Source: Chitinophagaceae bacterium UBA4407 (GTDB taxonomy: Bacteria > Bacteroidota > Bacteroidia > Chitinophagales > Chitinophagaceae). From it: a DNA stretch of 51,141 nt. Made by a program: the position numbers and the translations under genes. Each line of letters starts with the position of its first letter. The stretch's first letter is position 1. The stretch spans positions 1 through 51,141 of the forward strand of contig DGQT01000011.1 of assembly GCA_002390845.1 (NCBI GenBank). Direction: 5' to 3'. Under the pieces are notes generated by a model. The model did no database searches, was not told where the DNA came from, and saw only the letters and a program-made list of their open reading frames with translations. Below are positions 1-10,500 of the stretch, one piece after another.

Positions 1-52
1 TGATTGCGACGCAAGGAACGATCCCATGAAATGCCATTGCCGGTATCACACA
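1..52. repeat. Mosaic palindromic element, right half, cut by window edge (copy 1)
   Basis: The right-arm core TTGCGACGCAA is followed by a CCCATGAAA block and a GCCGGTATCACA outer end. The closest relative in the window is the copy at 39058-39136, which shares the ATTGCGACGCAA and CCCATGAAA blocks. The left part lies outside the window. It abuts the stop codon of the first sulfatase. Confidence 0.6.
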
Positions 53-54
53 CA

Positions 55-1911
55 TTAATGCCTCGACGGATCAATTGGATTGTTAGCCGGATGTATTCTC
101 CTGTGCAACACATCATCCCAATCAATGAACGGATATAGATTATGACTCTTTGCTTCTGCATCAAACTTTGCCTGCAACTCCTTTAATTTTTCAGGATATT
201 TTTTTGCCAAATCAATACGTTCGTTGAAGTCTTCGTTGAGATTGTAGAGTTCCCAAACATCTTTATCGTAGTCGCGGTTGATAGCGCGCAGTTGCGTGCT
301 GTCTTTGAGTCGCTCGTCTATGTAATCAGGATGGTGTAATGTTTCAGCTTTCCAACCGTTTACATAAATAGAACGCGAACCAAAGATGTAGTAATACTGC
401 TGTGTGTGTTTTGATGCAGCATTTGCATTGTTGAAAGAATATACCAATGATGTGCCCTGAATGGAATCTTGTTTTATACCGCGGATAGATTGTGGTGCTT
501 TAATGCCAAGAAATTCAATTGTGGTAGGCAGTATATCTATTACATGGCTGTATTGATTGCGGATAGTGCCTTTATCTTTTATTGCTTTGGGATAATAGAC
601 GATCAAAGGATTTCTTGTACCGCCTTCGCTGTTTGCATCCTGCTTCCAATATTTAAACGGAGTATTACATGCTTGTGCCCAACCCAAAGGGTAATTTGTT
701 TGACTGCCTTTGGGCGTGCCGATATCATCTATCTGCTTCAGATTTTTTTGTACTGCCTGTTCTGTTGTTAATTGCTTTTCTATTGGGCTTTGGCTGATGA
801 CACCGTTGTATGTTCCTTCTTTACTTGCACCGTTATCGCCGATCATTACAAAGATCATGGTGTTATCAAGTTGATTGATGTCTTTAAGATGATTTACCAG
901 CTTACCGATCTGATCATCTATATAAGTTAGATAAGATGCATAGATTTCCATGAAACGTGCATACAGTTTCTTTTGGTCTGCACTTAATGTATTCCAGGCA
1001 ACAACACCGGGACTTCTGTCTGGCAATTGTGCGTCTGCAGGAATAACACCCAATTTCTTTTGATTGGCTAAAACCTGCTCCCTGTAAGCATCCCAACCTT
1101 CATCAAATTTTCCTTTGTACATATCCATCCATTGCGGAGGAACCTGGTGTGGCGCATGTACAGCACCTGGTGCATAGTATAAAAAGAAAGGTTTATCAGG
1201 AGCAGCTTTCTTTTGACGATCTATGTAAAAGATCGCTTTGTCTGTTATTTGTTCATTTAAATTTCTGCCGTCTGTTGCAACGTGTGCATTATCCTCAACA
1301 AGATCTGGTTTATACTGATCGGTTTGCGAACCTAAGAAACCAAAGAAATGTTCAAAGCCTTTGCCGCTTGGCCAGCGATCAAACGGACCGGCATCTGTTG
1401 CATCTTCATCAGGCGTTACTCCATATTTGCCGACTGCAAAAGTGTTATAACCATTGCCTTTTAGTATCTCTGCAATGGTGCCATCTGCTGATGGTATTTT
1501 TCCATCCCAACCAGGAAAACCTGCTGATAAAATAGTATGTGCAAAGCCAGACATGTGCACTGATGCACTGTTTCTTCCCGTGAGTAATGCTGCACGTGTA
1601 GGAGCGCAGATAGCGCATGTATGAAAGTTTGTATAGCGTAATCCGTTGGCTGCAAGGTTATCAAATGTTGGAGTTTTTATTAATCCTCCAAAGGGTGACG
1701 ATGCGCCAAAGCCAACATCATCTAATAGTATCCATATAACATTTGGTGCGGCTTTTGGCGCAGTAACAGGCGGTATCCAGTACTCTTTTGATTCAGCCAA
1801 TGTTTTACCAACAACACCTCTGTAGACTGTATCCTGTTGTGCATTTATTCTTTGATGCACCAGTACAGTGATGACAGTGCAAAGAAATATTTTTGACATT
1901 TTTATGTTCAT
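55..1911 (-). CDS. Arylsulfatase-type sulfatase (paralog 1 of 3)
   Basis: This is a 618-residue sulfatase that should hydrolyse sulfate esters, probably on a sulfated glycan imported or sensed by the adjacent SusC/SusD pair. The N-terminus is hydrophobic and ends in an Ala-Gln signal-peptidase-like site near residue 25, so it is predicted to be exported. The Asp pair D64-D65 (LLDDVGFG) fits the calcium site. The formylglycine motif is CAPTRAALLTGR with C102 as the residue to be oxidised; it is of the C-x-P-T-R kind known from Pseudomonas AtsA. It is the last gene of a run of three sulfatases, 10 bases after the previous one, so it is very likely co-transcribed. The exact substrate cannot be read from the sequence. 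No formylglycine-generating enzyme is visible in the window. Confidence 0.93.
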   Translation of the reverse strand: MNIKMSKIFLCTVITVLVHQRINAQQDTVYRGVVGKTLAESKEYWIPPVTAPKAAPNVIWILLDDVGFGASSPFGGLIKTPTFDNLAANGLRYTNFHTCAICAPTRAALLTGRNSASVHMSGFAHTILSAGFPGWDGKIPSADGTIAEILKGNGYNTFAVGKYGVTPDEDATDAGPFDRWPSGKGFEHFFGFLGSQTDQYKPDLVEDNAHVATDGRNLNEQITDKAIFYIDRQKKAAPDKPFFLYYAPGAVHAPHQVPPQWMDMYKGKFDEGWDAYREQVLANQKKLGVIPADAQLPDRSPGVVAWNTLSADQKKLYARFMEIYASYLTYIDDQIGKLVNHLKDINQLDNTMIFVMIGDNGASKEGTYNGVISQSPIEKQLTTEQAVQKNLKQIDDIGTPKGSQTNYPLGWAQACNTPFKYWKQDANSEGGTRNPLIVYYPKAIKDKGTIRNQYSHVIDILPTTIEFLGIKAPQSIRGIKQDSIQGTSLVYSFNNANAASKHTQQYYYIFGSRSIYVNGWKAETLHHPDYIDERLKDSTQLRAINRDYDKDVWELYNLNEDFNERIDLAKKYPEKLKELQAKFDAEAKSHNLYPFIDWDDVLHRRIHPANNPIDPSRH

Positions 1912-1921
1912 CTTGTATTAT

Positions 1922-3781
1922 TTATTTTGATGGTGGAGGGGTAACGCCTGGTACTGTGACGCCTTTTTTAATTTTATCGTTTACGTCATCCCAGGTAATT
2001 AGCGGATATAGCCTGTTCTTTGTTGCCTGATCATCAAACAGTGCTTTTAGTTCTTTTAATTTATCGGGATACTTAGCTGCAAGATCAATGCGTTCATTAA
2101 AATCTTCATTCAGGTTATATAATTGCCAGTCATTACGTACAGTATCAGCAACACTGTAATTACTGGTAAGCCCGTTGCGTACTTTTGGCTGAAATGAGTA
2201 AGCAGCTTTCCATCCATCTTTATACATCGACCGCGAACCAAAAATGTAGTAGTACTGAATATTGTGTCTTGAAGGCGATACTGCATCGTTCAATGAAAAA
2301 GCAAGCGATGTTCCCCAGATAGGATCCTGCTTTATTCCTTTTATATCATCGGGCGTTTTAATACCAACCATTTCAAGTGTGGTTGGCAGTATATCGGTTA
2401 CATGAGAATATTGATTGCGTAAACCTCCTTTCTCTTTAATAACTTTTGAATAGAATATGATTAGCGGGTTGTGTGTTCCTCCTTCGCTGTTGGCATCTTG
2501 CTTCCAGTATTTGAAAGGCGTATTGCAAGCCTGTGCCCAGCCCAAAGGATAATTCACTTCAATGCCTTCGGGCTTACCTATTTTATCAATGTTTGCTAAA
2601 TTGTATTTAATGTTCTCCTCTTCTGAAAGTGGCTTGCTGAATAATGAGCGGTCAATATCACCATACAATGTGCCTTCTTTACTTGCACCATTATCACCAA
2701 TCATTACAAAAATCAAAGTATTATCCAGTTGGTTTAATTCCTTTAATTTATCAACCACTCTTTTTATTTCATAGTCGGTGTAAGTAAGATAAGCAGCATA
2801 TACTTCCATAAACCTTGCATACAATTTCTTTTCATCAGCAGAAAGTTTATTCCAGGCTTTTATGTTTGGGTTGCGTTCAGGCAACTGCGCGTAAGAAGGC
2901 AGCAATCCCATCTTCTTTTGATTCGCAAATACTTTTTCCCTGTAAACATCCCAGCCTTCATCGAACTGACCTTTATACATGTCGCGCCATTCATCGGGAA
3001 CCTGGTGTGGAGCATGTACTGCACCCGGTGAATAATATAAAAAGAACGGCTTATCGGGCGCAGCTTTCTTCTGCCTCTCAATATAAAAAATGGCCTTGTC
3101 TGTTATCTGCGTACTTAAATGCCTTCCGTCAGTTGCTACTTTAGCTTCATCTTCAGCCAAGTCTGGTTTATACTGATCGGTTTGCGAACCAAGAAAGCCA
3201 AAGAAATGTTCAAAACCTTTTTCATTCGGCCAGTGATCAAACGGGCCTGCATCATTGTCTTCTTCGTCTGGCGTTGCGCCATATTTGCCCACGGCAAAAG
3301 TGTTGTAGCCACTTGCTTTTAAGATCTCTGCAATTGTTCCGCTGCTTGAAGGGATCTTACCATCCCAACCAGGAAAACCACCCGCCAGCAATTTGTGCGA
3401 GAAGCCCGCCACATGCACGTAAGAACTATTTCTTCCGGTTAATAATGCAGAGCGTGTTGGTGCGCAAATGGCACATGTGTGAAAGTTGGTATAACGTAAA
3501 CCATTGTTGGCTAAACTGTCCATCATTGGTGTTTTAATCAACCCGCCAAACGAGCTGGATGCGCCAAAACCCACATCGTCTAATAATATCCAGATTACAT
3601 TGGGTGCAACTTTTGGTGGAGTAACCGGCGGTGCCCAGTATTCTTTTGAGTCAGCCAATGTTTTACCAATCTTACCCAGGTAAGGTTGTTCTGTTTGTGC
3701 ATTGGTATACTGAATAATTAAGAGTAGTGCAAACACAAAACCTGTTTGCATAAAACTTTTCCTTAGTGTATTAATTGTCAT
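1922..3781 (-). CDS. Arylsulfatase-type sulfatase (paralog 2 of 3)
   Basis: This 619-residue protein is clearly homologous to its two neighbours along its full length, sharing blocks such as NFHTCAICAPTR, FFGFLGSQTDQYKPDL and FKYWKQDANSEGGT. The signal peptide runs to about residue 29. Calcium-site residues are D68-D69 and the formylglycine cysteine is C106. It differs from paralogs 1 and 3 in the loop after the GDNGASKEGT block and has a short Pro-rich C-terminal tail. Only two bases separate it from the upstream paralog, which implies co-transcription and possibly translational coupling. Retention of all catalytic motifs suggests that it is functional and may act on a different linkage from its siblings (inference). 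Confidence 0.93.
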   Translation of the reverse strand: MTINTLRKSFMQTGFVFALLLIIQYTNAQTEQPYLGKIGKTLADSKEYWAPPVTPPKVAPNVIWILLDDVGFGASSSFGGLIKTPMMDSLANNGLRYTNFHTCAICAPTRSALLTGRNSSYVHVAGFSHKLLAGGFPGWDGKIPSSSGTIAEILKASGYNTFAVGKYGATPDEEDNDAGPFDHWPNEKGFEHFFGFLGSQTDQYKPDLAEDEAKVATDGRHLSTQITDKAIFYIERQKKAAPDKPFFLYYSPGAVHAPHQVPDEWRDMYKGQFDEGWDVYREKVFANQKKMGLLPSYAQLPERNPNIKAWNKLSADEKKLYARFMEVYAAYLTYTDYEIKRVVDKLKELNQLDNTLIFVMIGDNGASKEGTLYGDIDRSLFSKPLSEEENIKYNLANIDKIGKPEGIEVNYPLGWAQACNTPFKYWKQDANSEGGTHNPLIIFYSKVIKEKGGLRNQYSHVTDILPTTLEMVGIKTPDDIKGIKQDPIWGTSLAFSLNDAVSPSRHNIQYYYIFGSRSMYKDGWKAAYSFQPKVRNGLTSNYSVADTVRNDWQLYNLNEDFNERIDLAAKYPDKLKELKALFDDQATKNRLYPLITWDDVNDKIKKGVTVPGVTPPPSK

Positions 3782-3783
3782 AG

Positions 3784-5700
3784 TTATTTATTTTGGGTGG
3801 TTGTTTTGGTTCCTGTTACAGTTACGTCCTGTTTTTTATTTGCAGGCGGGGGCGGTGCTTTAAATGTTGGTGACTTTTTTGAATTGATGAATTTTTGCTG
3901 ATACACATCCGACCAGTCTATCAACGGATACATGTTGTATTTTACTGCTGTAGCGTCAAACAATGCTTTTAATTCAGCCAGCTTTTCGGGATTTTTTTTC
4001 GCAAGGTCAATGCGCTCATTAAAGTCTTCGTTTAAGTTGTATAACATCCATACGTCTTTGCTGTAATCACCCGGGGCAATATTTAAGCTGCCAAATGCCG
4101 AAAGATCAATTGCATCAGGATGATGCGCTGCTTCTGCCTTCCAGCCGTCTTTATACATGGAACGTGAACCAAAAATGTAATACTGCTGTTGAGTATGCCT
4201 TGAAACGGCAGTGGCATTATCAAAGGAATAAACAAGTGAGGTTCCCTGTATAGAATCCTGCTGTATATTCCTGATGCTCTTCGGTGCTTTTATACCAACA
4301 AATTCAAGTGTTGTAGGAAGTATATCAATCACATGACTATACTGTGTACGTAATGCGCCTTTGTCTTTTATTTTCTTTGGATAAAAAACAATCAATGGAT
4401 TATGTGTACCGCCTTCTGAATTGGCATCCTGCTTCCAGTATTTGAAAGGTGTATTGCACGCCTGCGCCCAACCCAACGGATAGTTTGGTTCTGATTCTGG
4501 TGTCCCAATCTTAGAAATGGCTTCTTCATTTTTTTTGATGTATTCTTCACGGGTTATATTCTTATCGTAACGTGGCCCCCATGCTTTTTCTATCACACCA
4601 TTATCCGATCCTTCTTTGCTTGCACCATTGTCGCCAATCATTACAAAAATGAGTGTGTTGTCGAGCTGCTTGATCTCTTTCAAATAACTGATAACCCTGC
4701 TTACTTCATAATCTGTATACGTTAAATAGGCAGCATACACTTCCATAAAACGTGCATATAATTTTTGTTCTTCTAATGGTAAAGATTTCCATTGTGCTAC
4801 AAGCGGGTTGCGTTCCGGCAGTTGTGCATAAGCCGGTATTACACCCATCTTTTTTTGATTAGCAAAAACTTTTTCACGGTACACGTCCCAGCCTTCATCA
4901 AACTGACCTTTGTAAATGTCTCTCCATTTATCAGGTACCTGGTGTGGTGCATGCACAGCAGCAGGGGAGTAGTACAAGAAGAATGGTTTATCTGGTGCAG
5001 CTTTCTTTTCTTTTGCTATATAACTGATTGCTTTGTCTGTTAACTGTTCGCTGAAGTGGCGGCCATCCGGAACAGCAGATGCGTTGTCTTCTACAAGTGC
5101 CGGTTTGTACTGGTCTGTCTCAGAACCTAAAAAACCAAAGAAATGTTCAAAGCCTTTACCCAGCGGCCAATGATCAAACGGACCCGCATCTGTTGCTTCT
5201 GCATCAGGCGTTACACCGTATTTTCCAACAGCAAATGTTGCATATCCTGCACTCTTCAGTATCTCTGCAACTGTTCCATCTTTTTCTGGTATATAACCAT
5301 CCCAACCCGGAAAACCTGCGCTGCCCCAATAATGGGCAAAGCCAGACATGTGTACAGATGCACTGTTTCTTCCTGTTAGCAATGCGGCACGTGTAGGTGC
5401 ACAAATAGCACATGTATGAAAGTTTGTATAACGCAACCCATTGTTGGCAAGCGAATCGAATGTTGGCGTTTTTATTAAACCACCAAACGGGCTCGACGCA
5501 CCAAAACCAACATCATCTAACAATACCCATAATATGTTTGGTGCATCTGCAGGCGGCTTTACAGGATCGGGCCACCACTCTTTCGATTCGGCCAATGTTT
5601 TACCAACCTTACCTCCATAAGGCTGTGCATTTTGTGCATGTACATTTAAGCATAATAAATAACCTGCAACAATCCCTGAAACGGTTTTTATTTTTTTCAT
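3784..5700 (-). CDS. Arylsulfatase-type sulfatase (paralog 3 of 3)
   Basis: This 638-residue protein is the first sulfatase of the run in the direction of transcription. It has a signal peptide to about residue 23, the Asp pair D62-D63 and the formylglycine motif CAPTR with C100. It is about 20 residues longer than its paralogs because of a C-terminal tail rich in Pro, Lys and Thr, which may be disordered or may interact with the cell surface (inference). It lies 239 bases downstream of susD, and that gap is filled by a palindromic element, so co-transcription with susD is likely but not certain. Confidence 0.93.
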   Translation of the reverse strand: MKKIKTVSGIVAGYLLCLNVHAQNAQPYGGKVGKTLAESKEWWPDPVKPPADAPNILWVLLDDVGFGASSPFGGLIKTPTFDSLANNGLRYTNFHTCAICAPTRAALLTGRNSASVHMSGFAHYWGSAGFPGWDGYIPEKDGTVAEILKSAGYATFAVGKYGVTPDAEATDAGPFDHWPLGKGFEHFFGFLGSETDQYKPALVEDNASAVPDGRHFSEQLTDKAISYIAKEKKAAPDKPFFLYYSPAAVHAPHQVPDKWRDIYKGQFDEGWDVYREKVFANQKKMGVIPAYAQLPERNPLVAQWKSLPLEEQKLYARFMEVYAAYLTYTDYEVSRVISYLKEIKQLDNTLIFVMIGDNGASKEGSDNGVIEKAWGPRYDKNITREEYIKKNEEAISKIGTPESEPNYPLGWAQACNTPFKYWKQDANSEGGTHNPLIVFYPKKIKDKGALRTQYSHVIDILPTTLEFVGIKAPKSIRNIQQDSIQGTSLVYSFDNATAVSRHTQQQYYIFGSRSMYKDGWKAEAAHHPDAIDLSAFGSLNIAPGDYSKDVWMLYNLNEDFNERIDLAKKNPEKLAELKALFDATAVKYNMYPLIDWSDVYQQKFINSKKSPTFKAPPPPANKKQDVTVTGTKTTTQNK

Positions 5701-5730
5701 TTATAGGGTTTAAAATGTTTAATATTTATT

Positions 5731-5920
5731 GACCCAACTTTTTTTCTACTATTGAGCGTTCCTTGCGTCGCACTCTTGTACGTTCGGATTATGATTGAGC
5801 AAGCTGCGAGCAAAATACTAAGGCTCATCGCTCTCAGCTAAAAGCTCATAGCGTTCCTTCAGTACAAGAGTGCGACGCAAGAGAAGCTTCATTCATGTTC
5901 ATCTGCCTGGTACAAAAAAT
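5731..5920. repeat. Mosaic palindromic element, A/A arms (copy 2)
   Basis: The left arm TTGCGTCGCACTCTTGTAC is at 5763-5781 and its exact inverse is at 5862-5880. The core between them holds degenerate GAGC/GCTC blocks (5796-5850) that can fold on themselves. The right end is GCCTGGTACAAAAAA. The copy occupies almost the whole gap between susD and the third sulfatase. Confidence 0.85.
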
Positions 5921-5939
5921 TGTATTTAATATTTACCAA

Positions 5940-7400
5940 TTACCATCCCGGGTTTTGTGTTATTTGCGCATTTAAATCGATCTCTGCCTGCGGAATAGGA
6001 TAGAGCGTATCTTTAACAGCAGCGCCGGTTTTAGCAGGATATATTTTCAATGCATCGTAGAGATAAGTTCCACCACGGCGCGACAAATCGAACCAACGCA
6101 TGCCTTCCTGTATAAACTCTTTTCTGCGCTCAAGAAAAACAGAATCGCGAAAATCTGATTGATTTAAACCGGCTGTTAAGTTGGGTACGCTGGCCCTTGT
6201 TCTTACTTTATTTATGGCATCGTAAGCTTCCTGTGTTGGGCCACCGTTAATTTCATTTAATGCTTCTGCATCGAGCAGTAAAATATCTGCATAACGTATC
6301 ACCGGGAAGTTGATACCACTTTGTGCCTGGTTGGTTAACGGCGACAAAGAGAAGTCGATAAACTTGGCAAAACGCGGTGCTCCAAAAAATACATTTTGCC
6401 CTGTTGCTGCATTATAAAGCGTGGTGAAAAAAGTAACATCGCGGCGTGTATCTGTTGGCGCAAAGAGTTTGTACAATGTACTGTCAGCAGGTATATCACC
6501 GGGATAAACGGCAGGATTAAATGAACCAAAATTGGTTTGGCTTAACCACTGCACACTATTTTTTGCACCGAGGTTTGTTTCATATTGAACGGAGAAGATA
6601 TGCTCCGCCCCGTTCTTGGTTGGTTTTTGAAAAGCATCTTTATAATTCGCAAATAAGGCGTAACCATAACCGCCGTTTATTACTGTATTAATTTCTGCAA
6701 GCGCTTTTGTCCAGTCTCTGCGGGTGATGTAAACTTTTGCCAGCAATGCATGTGCAGCACCGCTTGTAGCCCTTCCTTTATCTGCACCGGAATAGGTTTT
6801 GGGAAGGTTGGTTGCATCAGTGAGGTCTGAAATAATCTGGAGATAAATGCTGTCTTTTGAAGTTCTTGCAACTTTTAAACTGTTTACATCAACGGTTGTG
6901 GGGTCGTGTAAAATTAAAGGTGCATCGCCCCATAGGCGAACAATATTAAAGTATAATAATGCTCTAATAAATTTTGATTCACGAACAAAACGTGCACGCA
7001 GTGTGGTATCAAAATCGATATTAGGAATATTATCGATTGCAACATTTGCGCGGCTGATACCGTAGTAATGCTGCTGCCAGTTTTTCTTTAACCTGTCGTT
7101 TGAAGTAATATATGTAGCGGTGCCCAATGCACGAACATCGGGATTGGTATTTGAGGGGCTAAAGATCTGGTCGTCGCTGCCGTTGCCGGTAAGCAGGTTA
7201 AGGTTGCGACCATAGATAGGAAAGTCGTTTGCTATGTCGCTGTTTAGCGAGCTGTACGCTGCACTTACGGCGGCGCTTGCATCGGCAGATGTTTTATAAA
7301 ACTGTGCTGCGGTGATGAGCGAGCTTGGCTCTTCTACAAGTTTATTGCAGGAAAAAGAAATGCCTGCTGTAAGTAAAACTATAATTGATATTTTTTTCAT
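5940..7400 (-). CDS. susD-like: SusD/RagB-family glycan-binding lipoprotein
   Basis: This 486-residue protein is the outer-membrane lipoprotein partner of the SusC-like transporter upstream. SusD proteins cap the transporter and bind the glycan at the cell surface. The N-terminus is a lipoprotein signal ending in ISFSC, with C18 as the lipidated cysteine. The family pattern is visible: an N-terminal EEPSSLITAAQFYKT segment, the conserved RYADILLLDAEALNE block around residue 370, and a C-terminal region beginning FLERRKEFIQEGMRWFDL that ends in IPQAEIDLN. It lies 130 bases after susC with only a degenerate palindromic element between them, and upstream of three sulfatases, so the system probably targets a sulfated polysaccharide (inference). 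Confidence 0.95.
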   Translation of the reverse strand: MKKISIIVLLTAGISFSCNKLVEEPSSLITAAQFYKTSADASAAVSAAYSSLNSDIANDFPIYGRNLNLLTGNGSDDQIFSPSNTNPDVRALGTATYITSNDRLKKNWQQHYYGISRANVAIDNIPNIDFDTTLRARFVRESKFIRALLYFNIVRLWGDAPLILHDPTTVDVNSLKVARTSKDSIYLQIISDLTDATNLPKTYSGADKGRATSGAAHALLAKVYITRRDWTKALAEINTVINGGYGYALFANYKDAFQKPTKNGAEHIFSVQYETNLGAKNSVQWLSQTNFGSFNPAVYPGDIPADSTLYKLFAPTDTRRDVTFFTTLYNAATGQNVFFGAPRFAKFIDFSLSPLTNQAQSGINFPVIRYADILLLDAEALNEINGGPTQEAYDAINKVRTRASVPNLTAGLNQSDFRDSVFLERRKEFIQEGMRWFDLSRRGGTYLYDALKIYPAKTGAAVKDTLYPIPQAEIDLNAQITQNPGW

Positions 7401-7420
7401 TGCTGTGTATTTAACTTTTT

Positions 7421-7524
7421 TATGACCTGGATTTAATGGCTGTTAAAAGCTGATTGGAAATCCTTTTGTACAAGTGTGCGACGCAAGGAACGATCAGTAA
7501 ATCTTTTCAGCCGGGGATCAATAA
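7421..7524. repeat. Mosaic palindromic element, A' right arm, degenerate left (copy 3)
   Basis: The outer end TATGACCTGG starts at 7421. The right arm GTACAAGTGTGCGACGCAA is at 7468-7486, and the right end is CAGCCGGGGATCA. No clear left arm remains. It lies between susC and susD, inside a presumed operon. Confidence 0.7.
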
Positions 7525-7530
7525 TGGTTT

Positions 7531-10500
7531 TTAAAACGTGATATTTAAGCCTGCCAAAAATGTTTTGTACGTTGGATATATACCATAATCAATGCCCTGT
7601 TTGGTATTATCGTTTTCGTAAAAATTAACTTCGGGATCGTAGCCTGAATATTTGGTTATGGTTAGCAGGTTCTGCGCTGAAACATAGAGCCGGAGCTGCT
7701 TTGCATGAATTTTTGTAATAATTCCTTTTGAAAATGTATAGCCCAGCGAAATATTTTTAAGCTTAATATAGGAACCGTCTTCTACGTACTTATCTGTAAC
7801 CTGTGCAACCGGTGCATTGGTAGCTCTTGGAAATTTACCATTAGGATTTGTAGTGCTCCAGCGGTCTAATAAAGTTGCGGAGGCGTTGAGCGACAAAGTA
7901 GGTATCTCTAACTTTTGCTGCAGCAGGTTGAAAATTTTATTGCCATAAGAACCCTGGAAGAGAAATGAAAGATCAAGATTTTTATAGGTAACCGTATTGG
8001 AAAAACCATAAGTGAATTTTGGCTGTGCACTGCCGAGATTGTGTTTATCAGCAGTAGAAATTACGCCATCGCCATTATAGTCAACATATTTTCTATCACC
8101 TTCTTTTTGAGATACGCCTGCTAAAATGGGTACCCCTTTGGCAATATCATCTGCAGTTAAAAGGCCGTTGGTATTATAGCCCCAGAACGACCCTACTGGA
8201 AGACCAACCTGGACGATTACCGGGGACACAAGGCCGAGCGGGGCGATGGGGAAATAATAATTTACTCCATTGCCCAGGCTAAGGATTTTATTTTTATTTA
8301 CTGCGAAAACAATGGTTGAACGCCAGCTAACATCTTTTGTTTTTATGTTATCTGTAGTCAGGCTAAGCTCTATGCCTTTATTTTCTACGCTGCCCACATT
8401 TTGTAATGAGCTGAGGTAACCCGTATAGAATGGTAGTGGTACATTGAGTAATAAGTCGGATGTTTTTTTGTAGTAGGCATCCAGCACAAGTGTAATGCGG
8501 TTGCTTAGTAATCCAAGATCGATGCCGGCATTGTACTGCGTTGTTGTTTCCCATTTTAAATCTGGATTAGCAACCTGCAGCGGCGATATACCTGTAACCA
8601 ATGTACTGTTGAAATAGTAATTGGTTGGAGATAATGCAGCAAGTGAACTGTAAGGCGGCACTTCTGAATTGCCTGTTTGTCCGGCTGATAAGCGCAGCTT
8701 TAAATTGCTGATTGTCGGATTGAATTTCTTAAGGAAACTTTCCTGGCTTGCATTCCATGATAAACCAACCGAAGGAAAAAATCCCCACCGGTTATTGGCA
8801 CCTAATTTTGAGGAACCATCTGCACGGCCTGAGATCGTAAGATTGTATTTATGCAGGTAAGAATAATTAACCCTTGCGAGATAAGAATTTAATACTGATT
8901 TGTGCGCATCTGATGATGGTAAAACCGCTGTGGCTGCGTAGTTCAGGTTATTGTAAGTGGTAAGGTCATTCGGAAATTTTTGCCCCGTAGCCACTACCGA
9001 CTCATCTTTCTGGTATTGCGTTGTGTACCCTGCCAGCAGATTTAAGAAATGCGTATTACTGAATGCATGATCGTAGGTAAGTGTGTTCTCATTAAGCCAT
9101 GTTACGGCTGTTGCTGTGCCGACGGAAGCATAGCTGCCTGCCTGGTAACCTGTTGAACTTCCGGCGGGGGAGCCTGTATTGGACGGTGCATAATAATTTT
9201 GTTTGCTGTTGATGAGATCGGCACCACCGGTAATTTTTAAAACAAGTTCTTTTAACACTTTAAACTCTGCTGAAATACTTCCCAGTACACGGGATATATT
9301 GCTTCTGTTGGTCGTTTCGTAAACATCAAGCAGAGGGTTTGTTGGTGTTGTTGAATAAGGGCTTGTTTTATTGTAAGTACCATCAGCATTTTTAATCAGT
9401 GCTACCGGTGATGTCAGCAGTAAAGTTGGATAAGCTCCACTGAAGTTGATGCTATTATAGGGGCTTCCAAAGAGCTTGTCTTCTATTGTCTGGCTGCCAA
9501 AAACATTTGTTGATATTTTTAACCTGTCAGAAATATTTCTTTCATAGTTAACACGGCCGGAGTATCTTTTGAAACCTGTATTTACCACGGTGCCGTTTTG
9601 GTTAAAATAGTTACCGGAAATAAGGTAGCGTGATTTATCATCGCCACCTGAAAATGATAGTTCATGATTTTGTATGTTAGCATCTTTTAAAGCGGCACTT
9701 TGCCAGTCGGATCCTTCACCAAAAGCAGCAATGGCTGAGTCAGTAAAAGTCTTTGGTTTGTTATCGCTAACATTAATATCGTTTACCAAAGACGCCCACT
9801 GAGAAGCATTTAACAAAGACAGTTTTTGATTGATACTTTGCCTGCCTATGTAAGTGCTGTAACTTATATCATTGCTTCCTTTCTTTCCCCTTCTTGTGGT
9901 AATCATTACCACACCATTGGCACCACGCGAACCGTAGATGGCTGTTGCTGATGCATCTTTTAAAATTTCAATTGATTCAATGTCGCTCGGGTTAATGGTA
10001 GACAGCGCATTCACACCTGTTCCATTCGATGCACCTGTATTGGTATAGCTGTTATTATTATAAACAATAAACCCATCAATTACATATAAGGGATCGTTGC
10101 CAAACGAGATAGAATTACCTCCGCGAACCCTTATGGTTGCAGTACTTCCGGGCTGTCCGGAGCTTTGTGTAACAGCAACTCCCGGAACAGCGCCCTGTAA
10201 TAAATTATCAAAAGATGCAGCGGGCTGAGACAGGATATTCTTAGGAATACTTGCAACCGAGCCGGTAATATCACTTTTTCTTTGCGTGCCATAACCAACT
10301 ATCACAACTTCGTTTAGTTTATTTTTAGTTTCGGTTAAACCTATCGTTAACTTTTGAGCATTTTCAACGGTAATATCTTTTGTTTCATAACCCACATAAC
10401 TAATGGATATAACAAAAGGGAATTTCTGTACAGTTTTTACAATGAATTGCCCTTCGTTATCGGCGATTACTTCGTGATAAGCGCCTTTAATCTGAATACT

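Noticed and set aside
469..771. 100-codon plus-strand frame within sulfatase 1
   Set aside because: It is antisense to a well-supported sulfatase gene, with the Cys- and Phe-rich composition typical of shadow frames.
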